Below, in pieces: positions 16,615 to 27,491 of a DNA stretch of 64,000 nucleotides. Made by a program: the position numbers and the translations under genes. This DNA comes from a bacterium (GTDB lineage: Bacteria; Desulfobacterota; Deferrisomatia; Deferrisomatales; BM512). How positions within the stretch are numbered: the first letter of the stretch is position 1; every line of letters starts with the position of its first letter. The notes under the pieces were generated by a model. It was not told the DNA's origin. It saw nothing but the letters and a program-made list of their open reading frames with translations, and ran no database searches. The stretch lies in contig SCTA01000040.1 in the NCBI GenBank assembly GCA_004322275.1, positions 70,138 to 134,137 on the forward strand. Direction: 5' to 3'.

Positions 16615-18435
16615 CTACTCCTGTTCTTCCTGTCTCGCGATCTCTTCAAACCGCACGTCCATCCCGATTATCCCGACAATCTCGTCTTTCATGTCGAAGA
16701 CGGGGGCGGAGACGGTTATGGTGAGCCTGCCGGTGACCTTTGAGGTGAAGAGGTCGCTTGCGGCGACCTTGCCGTCTTCGAGGGGCTTTTTGAACCACTC
16801 CCGGTCGGAGAAGCTCATCCCCTTTTCGTCGTACTCGGCGAATTTGGATCTGTCTTCGATCTGGGTGACGTTGCGCGTTATCTTGACGCCGCTAAGGTCG
16901 GTGACGTAGACGAACTGGATGAAGGGGAGCTCTTCTACCGCCGCGTCGAGCGCCTTCGTCACGCGGTCGGGCTCCATGGAGCGGACCTCGGGGTCTTCCG
17001 AGATTCTTTCCAGAATGGTGCGGCCATGCTCAAGAACGCGCTTCTTGAGGATGTCGTACTCGGAGACGAAGAGCTGGGGCATGTATTTTCTGGCCTTGCG
17101 CTGCATCTCGTCGTTGCCCATCGTTGTGTTTCTGCCCGCTTCGTACTCGCGCATGATGGACTTGTATATCTTCTGGACGCCCGGATGGCGCTTGTCCACC
17201 TTCTTGTCCTCTGCGAGGGCGAAGTGGGTGTTTATCCAGTGGGCGACGCCCGCCATGCCGGACTTGTCGGTGACGGCGACGCACATCGGGCGGTTGAGAA
17301 TCTTTTTGGTGTCGAAGATGTTGTAGATCTCCTCGTCCTTGGAGATGCCGTCGATGTGTATGCCCGCTCTCGTGGTGTTGAAGTCGGAGCCGATGAAGGG
17401 CGTCGAGGGCGCTATGTAGTGGCCCAGCTCGCGCTCGTAATAGTTGCGAATCTCGGTGATGACCGCCGGGTCCATGCCGTCCTCGGTCCCCTTGAGTTCC
17501 ATGTACTCTATGACAAGTCCCTCGATGGGCGGGTTGCCGGTGCGCTCGCCGAAGCCGAGCAGAGTCCCGTTGACCGCGGAACAGCCGTGCAGCCAGGCGG
17601 TGGCGCCGTTGACCAGCACCTTGTGGAAATCGTTGTGGCCATGCCATTCAAGCTGTTCGGAGGGCACTCCTGCGTGCATGCGCATCGCCCGGACAAGCTG
17701 CGCGACGGAACGGGGGAGCGCCGCGCCCGCGTAGGGAACGCCGAATCCCATCGTGTCGCACAGGCGTATCTTGACGGGAATCCCCGCCTCTTCTCCGAGC
17801 TGCATGAGTTTTCTGGCGAAGGGGACTACGAAGCCGTAGATGTCGGCGCGGGTGACGTCCTCGAAGTGGCAGCGCGGCTTCACACCTTCGGCGAGAGCCG
17901 CCGAGACCACGTCGAGGTAGTCCTTGAGGACCTGCTTTCTGGTCTTTTTCAACTTCATGTAGATGTGGTAGTCGGAGACGGAGGTGAGAATGCCCGTCTC
18001 GGCTATCCCCATCGCCTTCACCAGCTTGAAGTCTTCCTTCACCGCCCGTATCCACGAGGTTATCTCCGGGTATTTGTAGCCAAGCTCCCTGCACTTCTCC
18101 ACGCCCTTGCGGTCGGTTTCGGAGTAAAGAAAAAACTCCGTCTGGCGTATTACGCCCTTCTTGCCGCCGAGCCTTGACATGAATTTGTAGAGCTGGACGA
18201 TCTGTTCCACGGTGTAGGGCGCGCGCGCCTGCTGTCCGTCGCGGAAAGTCGTGTCGGTGATGAAGATATCCTCCGGCGGCTCCGGCGAGAGGATTATCCC
18301 GTCAAAGGGGGTTCTGCACACCTCCGTGTAGGGAAAGATATTCCTGTAGAGGTTGGGCTCGTCCCGCTCGAATACCTCGTCGAGGGGGAAGAGACCGGCG
18401 GGACCCGAAAGTTTCCTGAACCATTCCGCGGACAT
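16615..18435 (-). CDS. Re-citrate synthase-like DRE-TIM enzyme fused to a Cache domain
   Basis: A 606-residue two-part protein. Residues ~55-460 are a DRE-TIM metallolyase: D-T-T-F-R-D-G-Q-Q (61-69) and the metal-binding H-G-H-N-D in L-E-W-H-G-H-N-D-F. Sequence features (T-T-F-R-D-G-Q-Q, P-Y-T-V-E-Q-I-V, S-D-Y-H-I) resemble Re-citrate synthase of Clostridium kluyveri and Syntrophus more than homocitrate or isopropylmalate synthase; this rests on memory, not a search. Residues ~470-606 look like a single Cache/PAS-like sensor: F-V-Y-V-T-D-L-S-G, F-S-D-R-E-W-F, then T-I-T-V-S-A-P-V-F-D. No membrane segment is present, so the sensor would be cytoplasmic and could bind an allosteric ligand. The gene has its own terminator. 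Confidence 0.75.
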   Translation of the reverse strand: MSAEWFRKLSGPAGLFPLDEVFERDEPNLYRNIFPYTEVCRTPFDGIILSPEPPEDIFITDTTFRDGQQARAPYTVEQIVQLYKFMSRLGGKKGVIRQTEFFLYSETDRKGVEKCRELGYKYPEITSWIRAVKEDFKLVKAMGIAETGILTSVSDYHIYMKLKKTRKQVLKDYLDVVSAALAEGVKPRCHFEDVTRADIYGFVVPFARKLMQLGEEAGIPVKIRLCDTMGFGVPYAGAALPRSVAQLVRAMRMHAGVPSEQLEWHGHNDFHKVLVNGATAWLHGCSAVNGTLLGFGERTGNPPIEGLVIEYMELKGTEDGMDPAVITEIRNYYERELGHYIAPSTPFIGSDFNTTRAGIHIDGISKDEEIYNIFDTKKILNRPMCVAVTDKSGMAGVAHWINTHFALAEDKKVDKRHPGVQKIYKSIMREYEAGRNTTMGNDEMQRKARKYMPQLFVSEYDILKKRVLEHGRTILERISEDPEVRSMEPDRVTKALDAAVEELPFIQFVYVTDLSGVKITRNVTQIEDRSKFAEYDEKGMSFSDREWFKKPLEDGKVAASDLFTSKVTGRLTITVSAPVFDMKDEIVGIIGMDVRFEEIARQEEQE

Positions 18436-18485
18436 GTCAACTCCTTATCAATAAACCGGCCTTGTGGGCTTACGCCCTTGGGCCG

Positions 18486-19424
18486 TCACGCTCCCCGAGC
18501 CAGAAGCTCAAGCGCGCTTATAAAATCGGGTCTCACGTTCAGGGAGGGAGCGCGCCGAAACCCGGTTATCCCCAGCGAATGGGCGAGTTCCCTGTATTCC
18601 ACGTCTATCTCTCGAAGCGTCTCTATGTGGTCGCTGACAAAGCTCACTGCAACCACGGTAACGTCCTTCACCCCTTCCTTCGCGAGGGAACGAAGGGCCT
18701 CCTCCATCGAGGGCGCAAGCCATTTCACCGGCCCCGCCCTTGACTGGAAGGCCAGGAGGTGTTTTTTGCCGGGGAACCTCTCCATCACCCCCGCGACGGT
18801 CGCCTTTATGTGGTCGAGGTAGGGGTCGCCGCCCTCTATAACGCTCACCGGAACGGAGTGCGCGCTAAAGAGGATGGTGGTCTCCCCCGCGCCCTCCATC
18901 GCCTCCCGAAGGCTCTCCGCCAGCGCGTCGAGGTAGGGTGGAAAATCCTGCCACGAGCGGATTACCGTCTTCGGAAGCCCGCCGAGACCTCCCTTTTCAA
19001 GGGCCTCTTCGAGGTCGGCGATGCTGGTCCCCGTGGTCGCCCTGCAGTAGTGCGGGTAGAGCGGCAGGACGACTACGCGCCCGATTCCGGCTTCCTTTGC
19101 CCTTCTGACCGCCTCCTCCGCCCTCGGATGCCAGTAGCGCATCGTGACGAAGACTTCGTAATCCTCCCCCAGTTTTTCCGCCAAGGCTTTTGCCTGCGCG
19201 GCGGTGATACCCGGAAGGGGAGATTTGCCCCCCATCGCCTCGTACTGCGCGGCGACCTTTTTCGCCCTCCTTTTGCTTATCGCCGAAGCGAGCGGCCTTT
19301 GGAGCCAGCGCGAAAGGGGAAACTTCAGTATCTCCGGGTCCGAAAAGAGATTGTAGAGAAAAGGGGCGATCGCCTCGATTGAATCCGGCCCCCCCATGTT
19401 TAGCAAAAAAATTCCTGTTTTCAT
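18486..19424 (-). CDS. hemH: Ferrochelatase
   Basis: A 312-residue ferrochelatase, inserting Fe2+ into a porphyrin at the end of haem synthesis. Family motifs are L-L-N-M-G-G-P-D (7-14), L-P-L-Y-P-H-Y, the catalytic H in F-S-A-H-S-V-P, and F-Q-S-R-A-G-P-V-K-W-L. Translation starts at ATG 19424. The longer frame upstream would read back into the neighbouring methyltransferase gene and lacks homology. It begins 11 bases after the methyltransferase stop and is probably part of the ilv-leu-led transcript or its tail. Confidence 0.95.
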   Translation of the reverse strand: MKTGIFLLNMGGPDSIEAIAPFLYNLFSDPEILKFPLSRWLQRPLASAISKRRAKKVAAQYEAMGGKSPLPGITAAQAKALAEKLGEDYEVFVTMRYWHPRAEEAVRRAKEAGIGRVVVLPLYPHYCRATTGTSIADLEEALEKGGLGGLPKTVIRSWQDFPPYLDALAESLREAMEGAGETTILFSAHSVPVSVIEGGDPYLDHIKATVAGVMERFPGKKHLLAFQSRAGPVKWLAPSMEEALRSLAKEGVKDVTVVAVSFVSDHIETLREIDVEYRELAHSLGITGFRRAPSLNVRPDFISALELLARGA

Positions 19425-19435
19425 AGACGGTTTCG

Positions 19436-20527
19436 CTATTTTGAACCGGCGTACTTTGAAACCATGAAAAAAAGCTCCATCCCGCCGTTCAAAAAGCGGG
19501 TTTCCTCTACATCCGTCCCGGCGGGAAGCGCATTTTTCGCCCCCTGCGGCGCAACCACCCCGTAGCGCCACCCCGCAAACTCTCCGGTGAGCAATTTTTT
19601 TATCTTACCATAAACCTGGCGGCTGTCGCCTATCCTGATTCCGTAGGGGGGATTGGCTATAAGAAGCCCCCTTTCGGCAGGGGGCGAAAGCTCCTCCATG
19701 TCGGCGGCCGCCACTTCGATATGTTCCGCCACCTTCGCCGCTTTTGCGGAGCTCACCGTCAGCGCGACCGCCCCGGGGTCTATGTCGGAGGCGTAGATCG
19801 GGTGCTTAGGAGAACTCCTCACCCCTTCGCGGGCGAGGGCCAACTCTTCTCCCCACGCCTTCGCGTCGAAGGAGGGAAGGCGCTCGAAGGCGAAGCTTCT
19901 GTGGAACCCCGGAGGAATGTTAAGGGCTATGAGCGCGCCTTCCACCGGGAAGGTTCCGCTTCCGCAGCAGGGGTCCAGAAGGACCTCGCTTCCGTCGTAG
20001 CCCGCGACCATCAGAAGGGCGGCGGCGAGATTCTCCCGCATCGGCGCTTCGCCGGTAAGCTTTCTGTAACCGCGCCGGTGAAGGTGCTCGCCGGTGGTGT
20101 CCAGCGAAAGCGTCGCCTTGTCGCCCGAGAGGCGCAGGTAAAGTTCCGCCCCCTCGCCCTCTTTGAGCCCCCCGGCCGATTCGCGCAGTATCTCTTCGAG
20201 CTTTCCGGTGTGATAAAGGACGGTCTTCCGGGTCGAGACGCTTACTGAGGCCCCGGCGGAAAGGTCGATAAAATCGCCCCACGGAAGGGCCTTCAGGTTG
20301 CGGGAAAGTTCTTTAAAGGAACGGGCGGGAAAGCGGGCTGCCCTCACGAGCACCCGGTTCCCCGCCCTTGACCACAGATTAACCCTGTAAACGTCCCTCC
20401 ACGTTCCGGTGAAGGAGACGCCGCCCGGAAGGACCGAAACTCTCTTGAGGCCGAGTCTTTTCAGTTCTTCGGAGGCGATAGATCCGAGGTTTGGAGGAGT
20501 GGATAGAAATCCCTCCAGCTTCTCCAT
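19436..20527 (-). CDS. THUMP-type class I RNA methyltransferase (RlmL/YpsC-like)
   Basis: A 363-residue protein. The first ~150 residues resemble the ferredoxin-like plus THUMP RNA-binding region of guanine-N2 methyltransferases (S-T-P-P-N-L-G-S near residue 10; G-E-H-L-H-R-R-G-Y-R near 150). The C-terminal Rossmann part has D-P-C-C-G-S-G-T-F (SAM site) and the catalytic N-P-P-Y-G for amino-group methylation. The likely substrate is 23S rRNA or tRNA guanine; which of these cannot be told. It starts at the base after the leuD stop, so it is translationally coupled to the leucine genes. Confidence 0.88.
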   Translation of the reverse strand: MEKLEGFLSTPPNLGSIASEELKRLGLKRVSVLPGGVSFTGTWRDVYRVNLWSRAGNRVLVRAARFPARSFKELSRNLKALPWGDFIDLSAGASVSVSTRKTVLYHTGKLEEILRESAGGLKEGEGAELYLRLSGDKATLSLDTTGEHLHRRGYRKLTGEAPMRENLAAALLMVAGYDGSEVLLDPCCGSGTFPVEGALIALNIPPGFHRSFAFERLPSFDAKAWGEELALAREGVRSSPKHPIYASDIDPGAVALTVSSAKAAKVAEHIEVAAADMEELSPPAERGLLIANPPYGIRIGDSRQVYGKIKKLLTGEFAGWRYGVVAPQGAKNALPAGTDVEETRFLNGGMELFFMVSKYAGSK

Positions 20528-21028
20528 CTACCCGGCTTTGCCCTTGGTCTTGGCTATGTGGGCCATGAGACCGCCGTCGGCGATAAGTTCCTGCATGAAG
20601 GGAGGGATAGGAGCTACCTTGAACTCTATCCCCTTGGTATTGTTCCTGATTATCCCCGCGTCGGCGTCCACCTCTATCTCGTCGCCCTCGTCGCACTTGT
20701 CGTAGGCCTCCTCCGACTCAAAGATCGGAAGGCCCATGTTGAAGGCGTTGCGGTAGAAGATTCTCGCGAAGGATTTGGCCACCACGCAGGAGATTTTCGC
20801 CTCCTTTATGGCTATGGGGGCATGCTCCCTGCTGGAGCCGCAGCCGAAGTTCTTCCCTGCGACGATTATGTCTCCCGGCTTTATCTTTTTCATGAAGTCC
20901 GGGTCGGCGTCCTCCATGCAGTGCTTGGCCAGTTCGAGCGGATCGCTGGTGATGAGGTAGCGGGCGGGTATGATGGCGTCGGTGTCTATGTCCGAGCCGA
21001 ATTTCCAGACTCTTCCAGTGAGTTTCAT
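20528..21028 (-). CDS. leuD: 3-isopropylmalate dehydratase, small subunit
   Basis: A 166-residue swivel-domain subunit of isopropylmalate isomerase (leucine synthesis). Motifs are [12 protein letters not shown] (10-21) and the substrate-recognition loop [11 protein letters not shown]. The short length fits the archaeal/anaerobe-type LeuD rather than the ~200-residue E. coli form. ATG at 21028 overlaps the leuC stop by four bases (ATGA). The longer in-frame extension upstream lies inside leuC and is rejected. Confidence 0.95.
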   Translation of the reverse strand: MKLTGRVWKFGSDIDTDAIIPARYLITSDPLELAKHCMEDADPDFMKKIKPGDIIVAGKNFGCGSSREHAPIAIKEAKISCVVAKSFARIFYRNAFNMGLPIFESEEAYDKCDEGDEIEVDADAGIIRNNTKGIEFKVAPIPPFMQELIADGGLMAHIAKTKGKAG

Positions 21029-22290
21029 GTGGCGACCTCCTCGGGGGCCGCGATGCGCCCCATCACCGCAGTTGCCGCGGCCACAGCGGGGCTCGCGAGA
21101 TAGACTTCGCTCTCGGGGGAGCCCATTCTGCCGACGAAGTTCCGGTTTGTGGTGGCCAGCGCCCTCTCGCCCTTCGCGAGAATGCCCATGTGGCCGCCGA
21201 GACAGGGGCCGCAGGTGGGCGTGGAGACCGCCGCGCCCGCGTCGAGGAAGATTTCCACCAGACCCTCCTTCATCGCCTGTCTGTAGATGGACTGAGTGGC
21301 GGGAATGACGATGAGGCGAAGATATTTGGCCACTTTCTTGCCCTTGATGACCGCGGCGGCCTTGCGAAGGTCGGTTATCCTGCCGTTGGTGCAAGAGCCT
21401 ATGATTACCTGGTCTATCGGCACGTTCCCGGCTTCGTCCACCGAACGGGTGTTGGAGGGCAGATGGGGGAAGGAGACCTGCGGGCGAAGGCCGTTGCAGT
21501 CGATGTTGACGATCTCGGCGTACTTCGCGCCGGGGTCGGAGTTGTGGTAAACGGGGGTGCGGCGGAAGCGCCCCTCGACGTACTCTTTCGTTATCGCGTC
21601 GGGGATGAAGATGCCGTTCTTGCCGCCAGCCTCGATGGCCATGTTCGCCATCGTGAACCTGTCGTCCATCGGGAGAGCGTCGATTACCGGGCCGGTGAAC
21701 TCCATCGCCCGGTAAAGGGCTCCGTCCACGCCTATCCTGCCGATGGTGTTGAGAATAAGGTCCTTGCCGTCCACGAAGGGGCCGAGCTTGCCGGTGTAGA
21801 CGAACTTCATAGTCTCGGGAACCTTGAACCAGGTCTCGCCGGTGATCATCGCAGCGGCGAGATCTGTGGAGCCGACGCCGGTGGAGAAGGCCCCGAGCGC
21901 CCCGTAGGTGCAGGTGTGACTGTCGGCGCCGATTACCACGTCGCCGGGGCCGACGATGCCCTGCTCGGGCAGGAGGGCGTGCTCGACGCCCATCTCACCG
22001 GTCTCGAAGTAGTTCTCAAGGCTCTGCTCGCGGGCGAAGTCGCGGAGTATCTTGCACTGCTCGGCGGAAGCTATGTCTTTGTTGGGGGCGAAGTGATCGG
22101 GCACAAGCGCGACGCGGGTCTTGTCGAAGACCTTTCCCGCACCGGCCTTTTTGAACTCCCGTATCGCTATGGGGGCCGTGATGTCGTTCCCCAGCGCGAT
22201 ATCCACCTTGACGCTTATAATCTCGCCGGGAACCACGACGCTCTTTCCGGCGTGGGCGGCGAGAATCTTCTCGGTTATGGTCATTGCCAT
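21025..22290 (-). CDS. leuC: 3-isopropylmalate dehydratase, large subunit
   Basis: A 421-residue aconitase-family subunit that holds the [4Fe-4S] cluster. The cluster cysteines lie in I-G-S-C-T-N-G and [10 protein letters not shown]. The [10 protein letters not shown] motif is near residue 125. The length matches the shorter HacA/LeuC type that pairs with a short LeuD. GAGGAAA lies eight bases before ATG 22290; an in-frame ATG two codons later is possible. It follows leuA after 15 bases. Confidence 0.96.
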   Translation of the reverse strand: MAMTITEKILAAHAGKSVVVPGEIISVKVDIALGNDITAPIAIREFKKAGAGKVFDKTRVALVPDHFAPNKDIASAEQCKILRDFAREQSLENYFETGEMGVEHALLPEQGIVGPGDVVIGADSHTCTYGALGAFSTGVGSTDLAAAMITGETWFKVPETMKFVYTGKLGPFVDGKDLILNTIGRIGVDGALYRAMEFTGPVIDALPMDDRFTMANMAIEAGGKNGIFIPDAITKEYVEGRFRRTPVYHNSDPGAKYAEIVNIDCNGLRPQVSFPHLPSNTRSVDEAGNVPIDQVIIGSCTNGRITDLRKAAAVIKGKKVAKYLRLIVIPATQSIYRQAMKEGLVEIFLDAGAAVSTPTCGPCLGGHMGILAKGERALATTNRNFVGRMGSPESEVYLASPAVAAATAVMGRIAAPEEVAT

Positions 22291-22305
22291 CTTATGGTTT
22301 CCTCA

Positions 22306-23835
22306 TCACATATAGGTACCGAAGGATTTTTTCCTCCGGTGTTCCAGTTTGTTCAGGGCGCGGACGAAAGCCTTCGCGGAGGCGACCACTATGTCGGTGT
22401 CGCTCGCCTGACCGTTGGCCATGACTCCGCTCTCCTCGATGCGGACGCTAACCTCCGCCTGCGCGTCGGTTCCGCCGGTGATGGAGCTTATGTTGAAGGA
22501 TTCCAGCCGCGGGTGCTTGCCGGTGAGCTTCTTTATCACCGAGAAGGCCGCGTCCACCGGGCCGTCGCCGAATTCCGCCTCCTGCCGCACCACGCCGTCT
22601 ATCTCCATCTGGACGGTGGCGGTGGGAACGGTCACCGTGCCGGAGGTGACGTTCAGGTAGACGAGGCGGTAGCGGTCCGGAAGGCGAAGAACCCGCTCCG
22701 CCACGATTGCCTCGATGTCCTCGTCGTAGATGACCTTTTTCTTGTCGGCCAGCTCCTTGAAGGCGGTAAACGCCGTTTCGACCTGCTCCGGCGACAGCTC
22801 GTAGCCGAGGCCCTTCACCCTGTCCACGAAGGCGTGTCTGCCGGAGTGCTTTCCGAGCACCAGTTCGTTGGTGGAGATTCCGACCGACTCGGGGGTCATA
22901 ATCTCGTAGGTGGACTTGTCCTTTAAAATTCCGTCCTGATGGATACCCGCCTCGTGGGCGAAGGCGTTTGCGCCCACTATCGCCTTGTTGGGCTGGACCG
23001 GGAGGCCGGTAATGTTGGATACGAGCCTGCTCGTGGGGTAGATGTGTTCGGTCTTTATCGAGGTCGTCACGTCGAGGAGGTTCTGGCGGACCCGAAAGGC
23101 CATTACGACCTCTTCGAGGGAGGTGTTGCCCGCCCGCTCCCCGATGCCGTTGATTGTGCACTCCACCTGCCGCGCGCCCGCCTGCACCGCCGCGACCGAG
23201 TTGGCCGTGGCGAGGCCGAGGTCGTTGTGGCAGTGGACGGAGATGATCGCCTTGTGGATGTTCGGCACCCTGCTGAAAATATCCGCTATCGTCTCCCCGA
23301 ACTGCGAGGGTATCGCGTAGCCGACAGTGTCGGGAATGTTGACAGTGGTCGCCCCGGCGTCGATTACCGCCTCGATGACCCTGCAAAGGAAATCGATGTC
23401 GCTACGGCCCGCGTCCTCCGCCGAAAATTCGACGTTGGTGGTGTACTTTACGGCGTGCCTGACCGCCGCTATCGCCTGCTCCAGCACCTCTTCGGGAGAC
23501 TTGCGGAGCTTGTGCAGCATGTGAATGGGCGAGGTGGCGAGAAAGGTGTGTATGCGCGGGTTGGCGCCGCCTTTGAGGGCCTCCCAGGCCCTGTCGATGT
23601 CGGCGACGCTGGCGCGGGCGAGCCCGGCGACCTGCAAACCCCTCACCTTGTCGGCGATGAGCTTCACCGATTCAAAGTCGCCCGGCGAGGAGATGGGGAA
23701 ACCCGCCTCGATGATGTCCACGCCGAGGCGCTCCAGAGCCTGCGCCAGACGGAACTTTTCCTCTACGTTCATGGAAGCGCCGGGCGATTGCTCGCCGTCG
23801 CGCAGAGTTGTATCGAATATGAATACCTTGTCCAT
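22306..23835 (-). CDS. leuA: 2-isopropylmalate synthase
   Basis: A 509-residue LeuA, condensing acetyl-CoA with 2-oxoisovalerate as the committed step of leucine synthesis. The catalytic barrel starts [12 protein letters not shown] (9-20), and the metal-binding H-C-H-N-D-L-G is visible. The last ~130 residues are the LeuA dimer/allosteric domain (G-D-G-P-V-D-A-A-F), where leucine feedback acts in the family. It follows ilvC across a 160-base gap that holds a large palindromic repeat. No T-box or leader peptide was recognised. Confidence 0.96.
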   Translation of the reverse strand: MDKVFIFDTTLRDGEQSPGASMNVEEKFRLAQALERLGVDIIEAGFPISSPGDFESVKLIADKVRGLQVAGLARASVADIDRAWEALKGGANPRIHTFLATSPIHMLHKLRKSPEEVLEQAIAAVRHAVKYTTNVEFSAEDAGRSDIDFLCRVIEAVIDAGATTVNIPDTVGYAIPSQFGETIADIFSRVPNIHKAIISVHCHNDLGLATANSVAAVQAGARQVECTINGIGERAGNTSLEEVVMAFRVRQNLLDVTTSIKTEHIYPTSRLVSNITGLPVQPNKAIVGANAFAHEAGIHQDGILKDKSTYEIMTPESVGISTNELVLGKHSGRHAFVDRVKGLGYELSPEQVETAFTAFKELADKKKVIYDEDIEAIVAERVLRLPDRYRLVYLNVTSGTVTVPTATVQMEIDGVVRQEAEFGDGPVDAAFSVIKKLTGKHPRLESFNISSITGGTDAQAEVSVRIEESGVMANGQASDTDIVVASAKAFVRALNKLEHRRKKSFGTYM

Positions 23836-23900
23836 TTATTCCTCTCTTTATGAGGATGGAAACCTATATACAGCTGAAAAACGTCGCGAGCACGTAGCAC

Positions 23901-23991
23901 GTAGGGTGCGTTAACCGCGCAAGCGGCGTAACGCACCATTACATCGGATAAATCGTCGGTGCGTTACGGCCTTACGCCTAACGCACCCTAC
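23901..23991. repeat. Double GGTGCGTTA-type palindrome
   Basis: GTAGGGTGCGTTA (23901-23913) mirrors TAACGCACCCTAC (23979-23991). Each half also contains its own smaller palindrome (GGTGCGTTA...TAACGCACC). Related single copies lie at 27352-27388 and 37881-37914. The element sits between ilvC and leuA and could form a strong RNA structure within the operon. Confidence 0.85.
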
Positions 23992-23995
23992 GCTC

Positions 23996-25048
<1,053 letters not shown>

Positions 25049-25058
25049 TCAGAAAAAT

Positions 25059-25544
25059 TTATGCGGAAACGGAGCCGCGCTGGATAGCCACCCTTCCGGT
25101 GCGGACAATCTCCTTTATACCGAGAGGCTGGAGAAGTTCAAGAGCGGCCTTGATTTTGCCGTCGTCGCCGGTGAGCTCGATGGTGTAGGTGGAGGGCGAG
25201 ACGTCCACTATCTTCCCACGGAAGATCTCTGAAAGCCGGAGTATCTCGGCCTTCGTCTTCTCGTTGGCGTTCATCTTCACAAGCACCATCTCCCTGCCGA
25301 TGTAGTCGCCCATCGTCAGGTCCACGACCTTTATAACGTTCACCAGCTTGTTTAGCTGCTTGGTTATCTGCTCGATGATCTGGTCGTCGCCCCTCGTCAC
25401 TATGGTCATCCGGCTGACGGTGGGGTCCATCGTCTCCGCGACCGAGAGGCTGTCGATGTTGAACCCTCTGCCGGAAAAGAGTCCGACCACCCTTGAAAGG
25501 ACGCCGAATTCGTTTTCGACGGTAACAGTAATCGTATGCCTCAT
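25059..25544 (-). CDS. ilvN: Acetolactate synthase, regulatory small subunit
   Basis: A 161-residue regulatory subunit (IlvN/IlvH class). An N-terminal ACT domain ([20 protein letters not shown]) would bind valine for feedback control. The C-terminal domain (residues ~85-161) contacts the catalytic subunit. It lies 73 bases downstream of ilvB; the gap contains a fragment of a family A repeat. Confidence 0.96.
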   Translation of the reverse strand: MRHTITVTVENEFGVLSRVVGLFSGRGFNIDSLSVAETMDPTVSRMTIVTRGDDQIIEQITKQLNKLVNVIKVVDLTMGDYIGREMVLVKMNANEKTKAEILRLSEIFRGKIVDVSPSTYTIELTGDDGKIKAALELLQPLGIKEIVRTGRVAIQRGSVSA

Positions 25545-25556
25545 ATCAATATCCTC

Positions 25557-25600
25557 TCAAAACTGCTGCGAGCCCCGTTTTGTAGCTTGCCGGCTCGACG
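25557..25600. repeat. Fragment of family A palindromic element
   Basis: AAAACTGCTGCGAGCCCC here matches the right arm of the 61839-61981 copy read on the opposite strand. The matching half is missing, so this is a truncated copy. It lies in the ilvB-ilvN gap. Confidence 0.6.
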
Positions 25601-25617
25601 AACTCCCGGTGATATCC

Positions 25618-27303
25618 TTATGCGAGTAGCATTTTGCTTAAGGCCACTCCGGCCGGGACCATCGGGTAGACGCCCTCTTCACGCGCGACCTGAAAATCCA
25701 TTATGACCGGGCCGTCGTGGGCGAGTCCTTTTTCAATGACTTCCCTCACCTCTTCGGGTTTGGTGGCGCGAAGGCCGAGCGCCCCGTAGGCTTCGGCGAG
25801 CTTGACGAAATCAGGCGCGTAATCCATCACCGTGTGCGAGTAGCGCTTGCCGTAAAAAAGCTCCTGCCACTGGCGCACCATGCCGAGGTAGCGGTTGTTG
25901 AGGATAGCTATCTTCACCGGCAGCTTGTACTGAACAACGGTGGCAAGCTCCTGTATGTTCATCTGGATCGAGCCGTCGCCCGCGATGTCGATTACCGTCT
26001 TTCCGGGGAAGGCGGCCTGCGCCCCTATCGCTGCCGGGAAACCGTAACCCATCGTGCCGAGACCGCCGGAGGTCAGCCAGCACCTCGGCTTGTCGAGAGT
26101 GAAGAACTGCGCCGCCCACATCTGGTTCTGCCCGACCTCGGTGGAGATTATGCAGTCTCCCCCGGTCACTTCCCGGAGCATCTCGACGACGTACTGCGGC
26201 TTTATCTCCTCGGTTTTCTCGTAGGAGAGAGTGTGGTGCGCCCTCCACCCGGCGATTTCGTCGAGCCAGGGCTTAATCTCCTCGTCCCTGCCGGAGATGT
26301 TCTCCTTGTCTATAAGCTCAAGCCACTTCGCAAGGACCCTCTTCACGTCGCCGACGATCGGAATGTCCACCTTGACGTTCTTCGATATGGAGGTGGGGTC
26401 GATGTCCACGTGGATTATCCTGGCCCCTGGCGCAAATTCGTCCACCTTGCCGGTGACTCGGTCGTCAAACCTAGCGCCGACGGCGATGAGAAGGTCGCAC
26501 TCGGTGACGGCCATGTTTGCGCAGTAGGTGCCGTGCATGCCGAGCATCCCGAGGCTAAGGGGATCGGAGCCGGGGAAGCCTCCCAGCCCCATGAGGGTCA
26601 TCGTCACCGGAATGTCCAGCTTTTTGGCCAGCGCGGTGAGCTCCGCCGAGGCATTGCTGAGAATGACTCCGCCTCCCGCGTAGATAAGGGGCTTTTTCGC
26701 CTCCATTATCGCGGCGACCGCTTTCTTTATCTGGCCTGGGTGCCCCTCGTAGTTGGGGTTGTAGCCGCGAAGACTCACGCTCTCCGGGTAAGAGAACTTC
26801 GTCGAGCTGACCACCACGTCCTTGGGGAGGTCAACCAGCACCGGGCCCGGCCTGCCGCTGGCGGCGATGTAGAAGGCCTCCTTCATTATCCGTGCGAGGT
26901 CGGCCACGTCTTTCACGAGAAAATTGTGTTTGGTGCAGGGGCGGGTTATGCCGACGATGTCCGCCTCCTGAAAGGCGTCGTTGCCGATAAGCCCCGTCGG
27001 GACCTGGCCGGAGATAACCACTATCGGAATCGAATCCATGTAGGCGGTGGCGAGGCCGGTAATGGTGTTGGTAGCGCCGGGGCCGGAGGTGACGAGGGCT
27101 ACCCCTACCTTGCCCGTGGCTCTGGCGAAGCCGTCCGCCGCGTGTACGGCGGCCTGCTCGTGGCGCACGAGTATGTGCCGGATGTCGGAGTCGTAAAGAA
27201 CGTCGTAGATGTTCAGCACCACTCCTCCGGGGTAGCCGAAGATGGTTTCGACCCCCTCTTTCTTGAGGCACTCGATGAGGATTTCCGCTCCAGTCAGTTT
27301 CAC
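25618..27303 (-). CDS. ilvB: Acetolactate synthase, catalytic large subunit
   Basis: A 561-residue ThDP- and FAD-dependent enzyme, the first common step of branched-chain amino acid synthesis. Motifs are F-G-Y-P-G-G near the N-terminus, R-H-E-Q-A-A with the catalytic Glu, and the ThDP site G-D-G-S-I-Q-M-N...[11 protein letters not shown] at 27303 is chosen because GGAGG lies five bases before it. An ATG eight codons upstream (27327) has no clear ribosome site. The gene is second in the ilvD-B-N-C-leuACD series. Confidence 0.96.
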   Translation of the reverse strand: MKLTGAEILIECLKKEGVETIFGYPGGVVLNIYDVLYDSDIRHILVRHEQAAVHAADGFARATGKVGVALVTSGPGATNTITGLATAYMDSIPIVVISGQVPTGLIGNDAFQEADIVGITRPCTKHNFLVKDVADLARIMKEAFYIAASGRPGPVLVDLPKDVVVSSTKFSYPESVSLRGYNPNYEGHPGQIKKAVAAIMEAKKPLIYAGGGVILSNASAELTALAKKLDIPVTMTLMGLGGFPGSDPLSLGMLGMHGTYCANMAVTECDLLIAVGARFDDRVTGKVDEFAPGARIIHVDIDPTSISKNVKVDIPIVGDVKRVLAKWLELIDKENISGRDEEIKPWLDEIAGWRAHHTLSYEKTEEIKPQYVVEMLREVTGGDCIISTEVGQNQMWAAQFFTLDKPRCWLTSGGLGTMGYGFPAAIGAQAAFPGKTVIDIAGDGSIQMNIQELATVVQYKLPVKIAILNNRYLGMVRQWQELFYGKRYSHTVMDYAPDFVKLAEAYGALGLRATKPEEVREVIEKGLAHDGPVIMDFQVAREEGVYPMVPAGVALSKMLLA

Positions 27304-27351
27304 TTTACCCTCCGGTATTCGGCCCATTCCATAAATTCGTATCAGTTATAT

Positions 27352-27388
27352 GGTGCGTTACGCCGCTTGCGCGGCTAACACACCCTAC
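27352..27388. repeat. GGTGCGTTA-type palindrome
   Basis: GGTGCGTTA...TAACACACC arms with a GCCGC-TT-GCGGC core, in the gap between ilvD and ilvB. It belongs to the same family as 23901-23991 and 37881-37914. Confidence 0.75.
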
Positions 27389-27461
27389 CTTGCCCAGATT
27401 CAGTTTGTCCTTTTGACGTAAACGGCCGACTCGTCTTCCGGGCCGGCCGCTTTGGTTATCT

Positions 27462-27491
27462 GGCTGATTCTCTTTAAGGTCTGAATCAGCC
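27462..27491 (-). other. Hairpin at the 3' end of ilvD
   Basis: A perfect 9-bp stem, GGCTGATTC with GAATCAGCC, has a 12-base loop and spans the last bases of ilvD. No T-run follows on the minus strand. It may be an mRNA processing or stability element rather than a terminator. Confidence 0.5.

Noticed and set aside
18486-19571. Ferrochelatase with a 49-residue N-terminal extension
   Set aside because: The extension overlaps the neighbouring methyltransferase gene and lacks family similarity. The conserved start M-K-T-G-I-F-L-L-N-M is at 19424.
23836-23995. T-box leader before leuA
   Set aside because: No T-box core (TGGNACCGCG type) is visible on the relevant strand; only the GGTGCGTTA palindrome is there.
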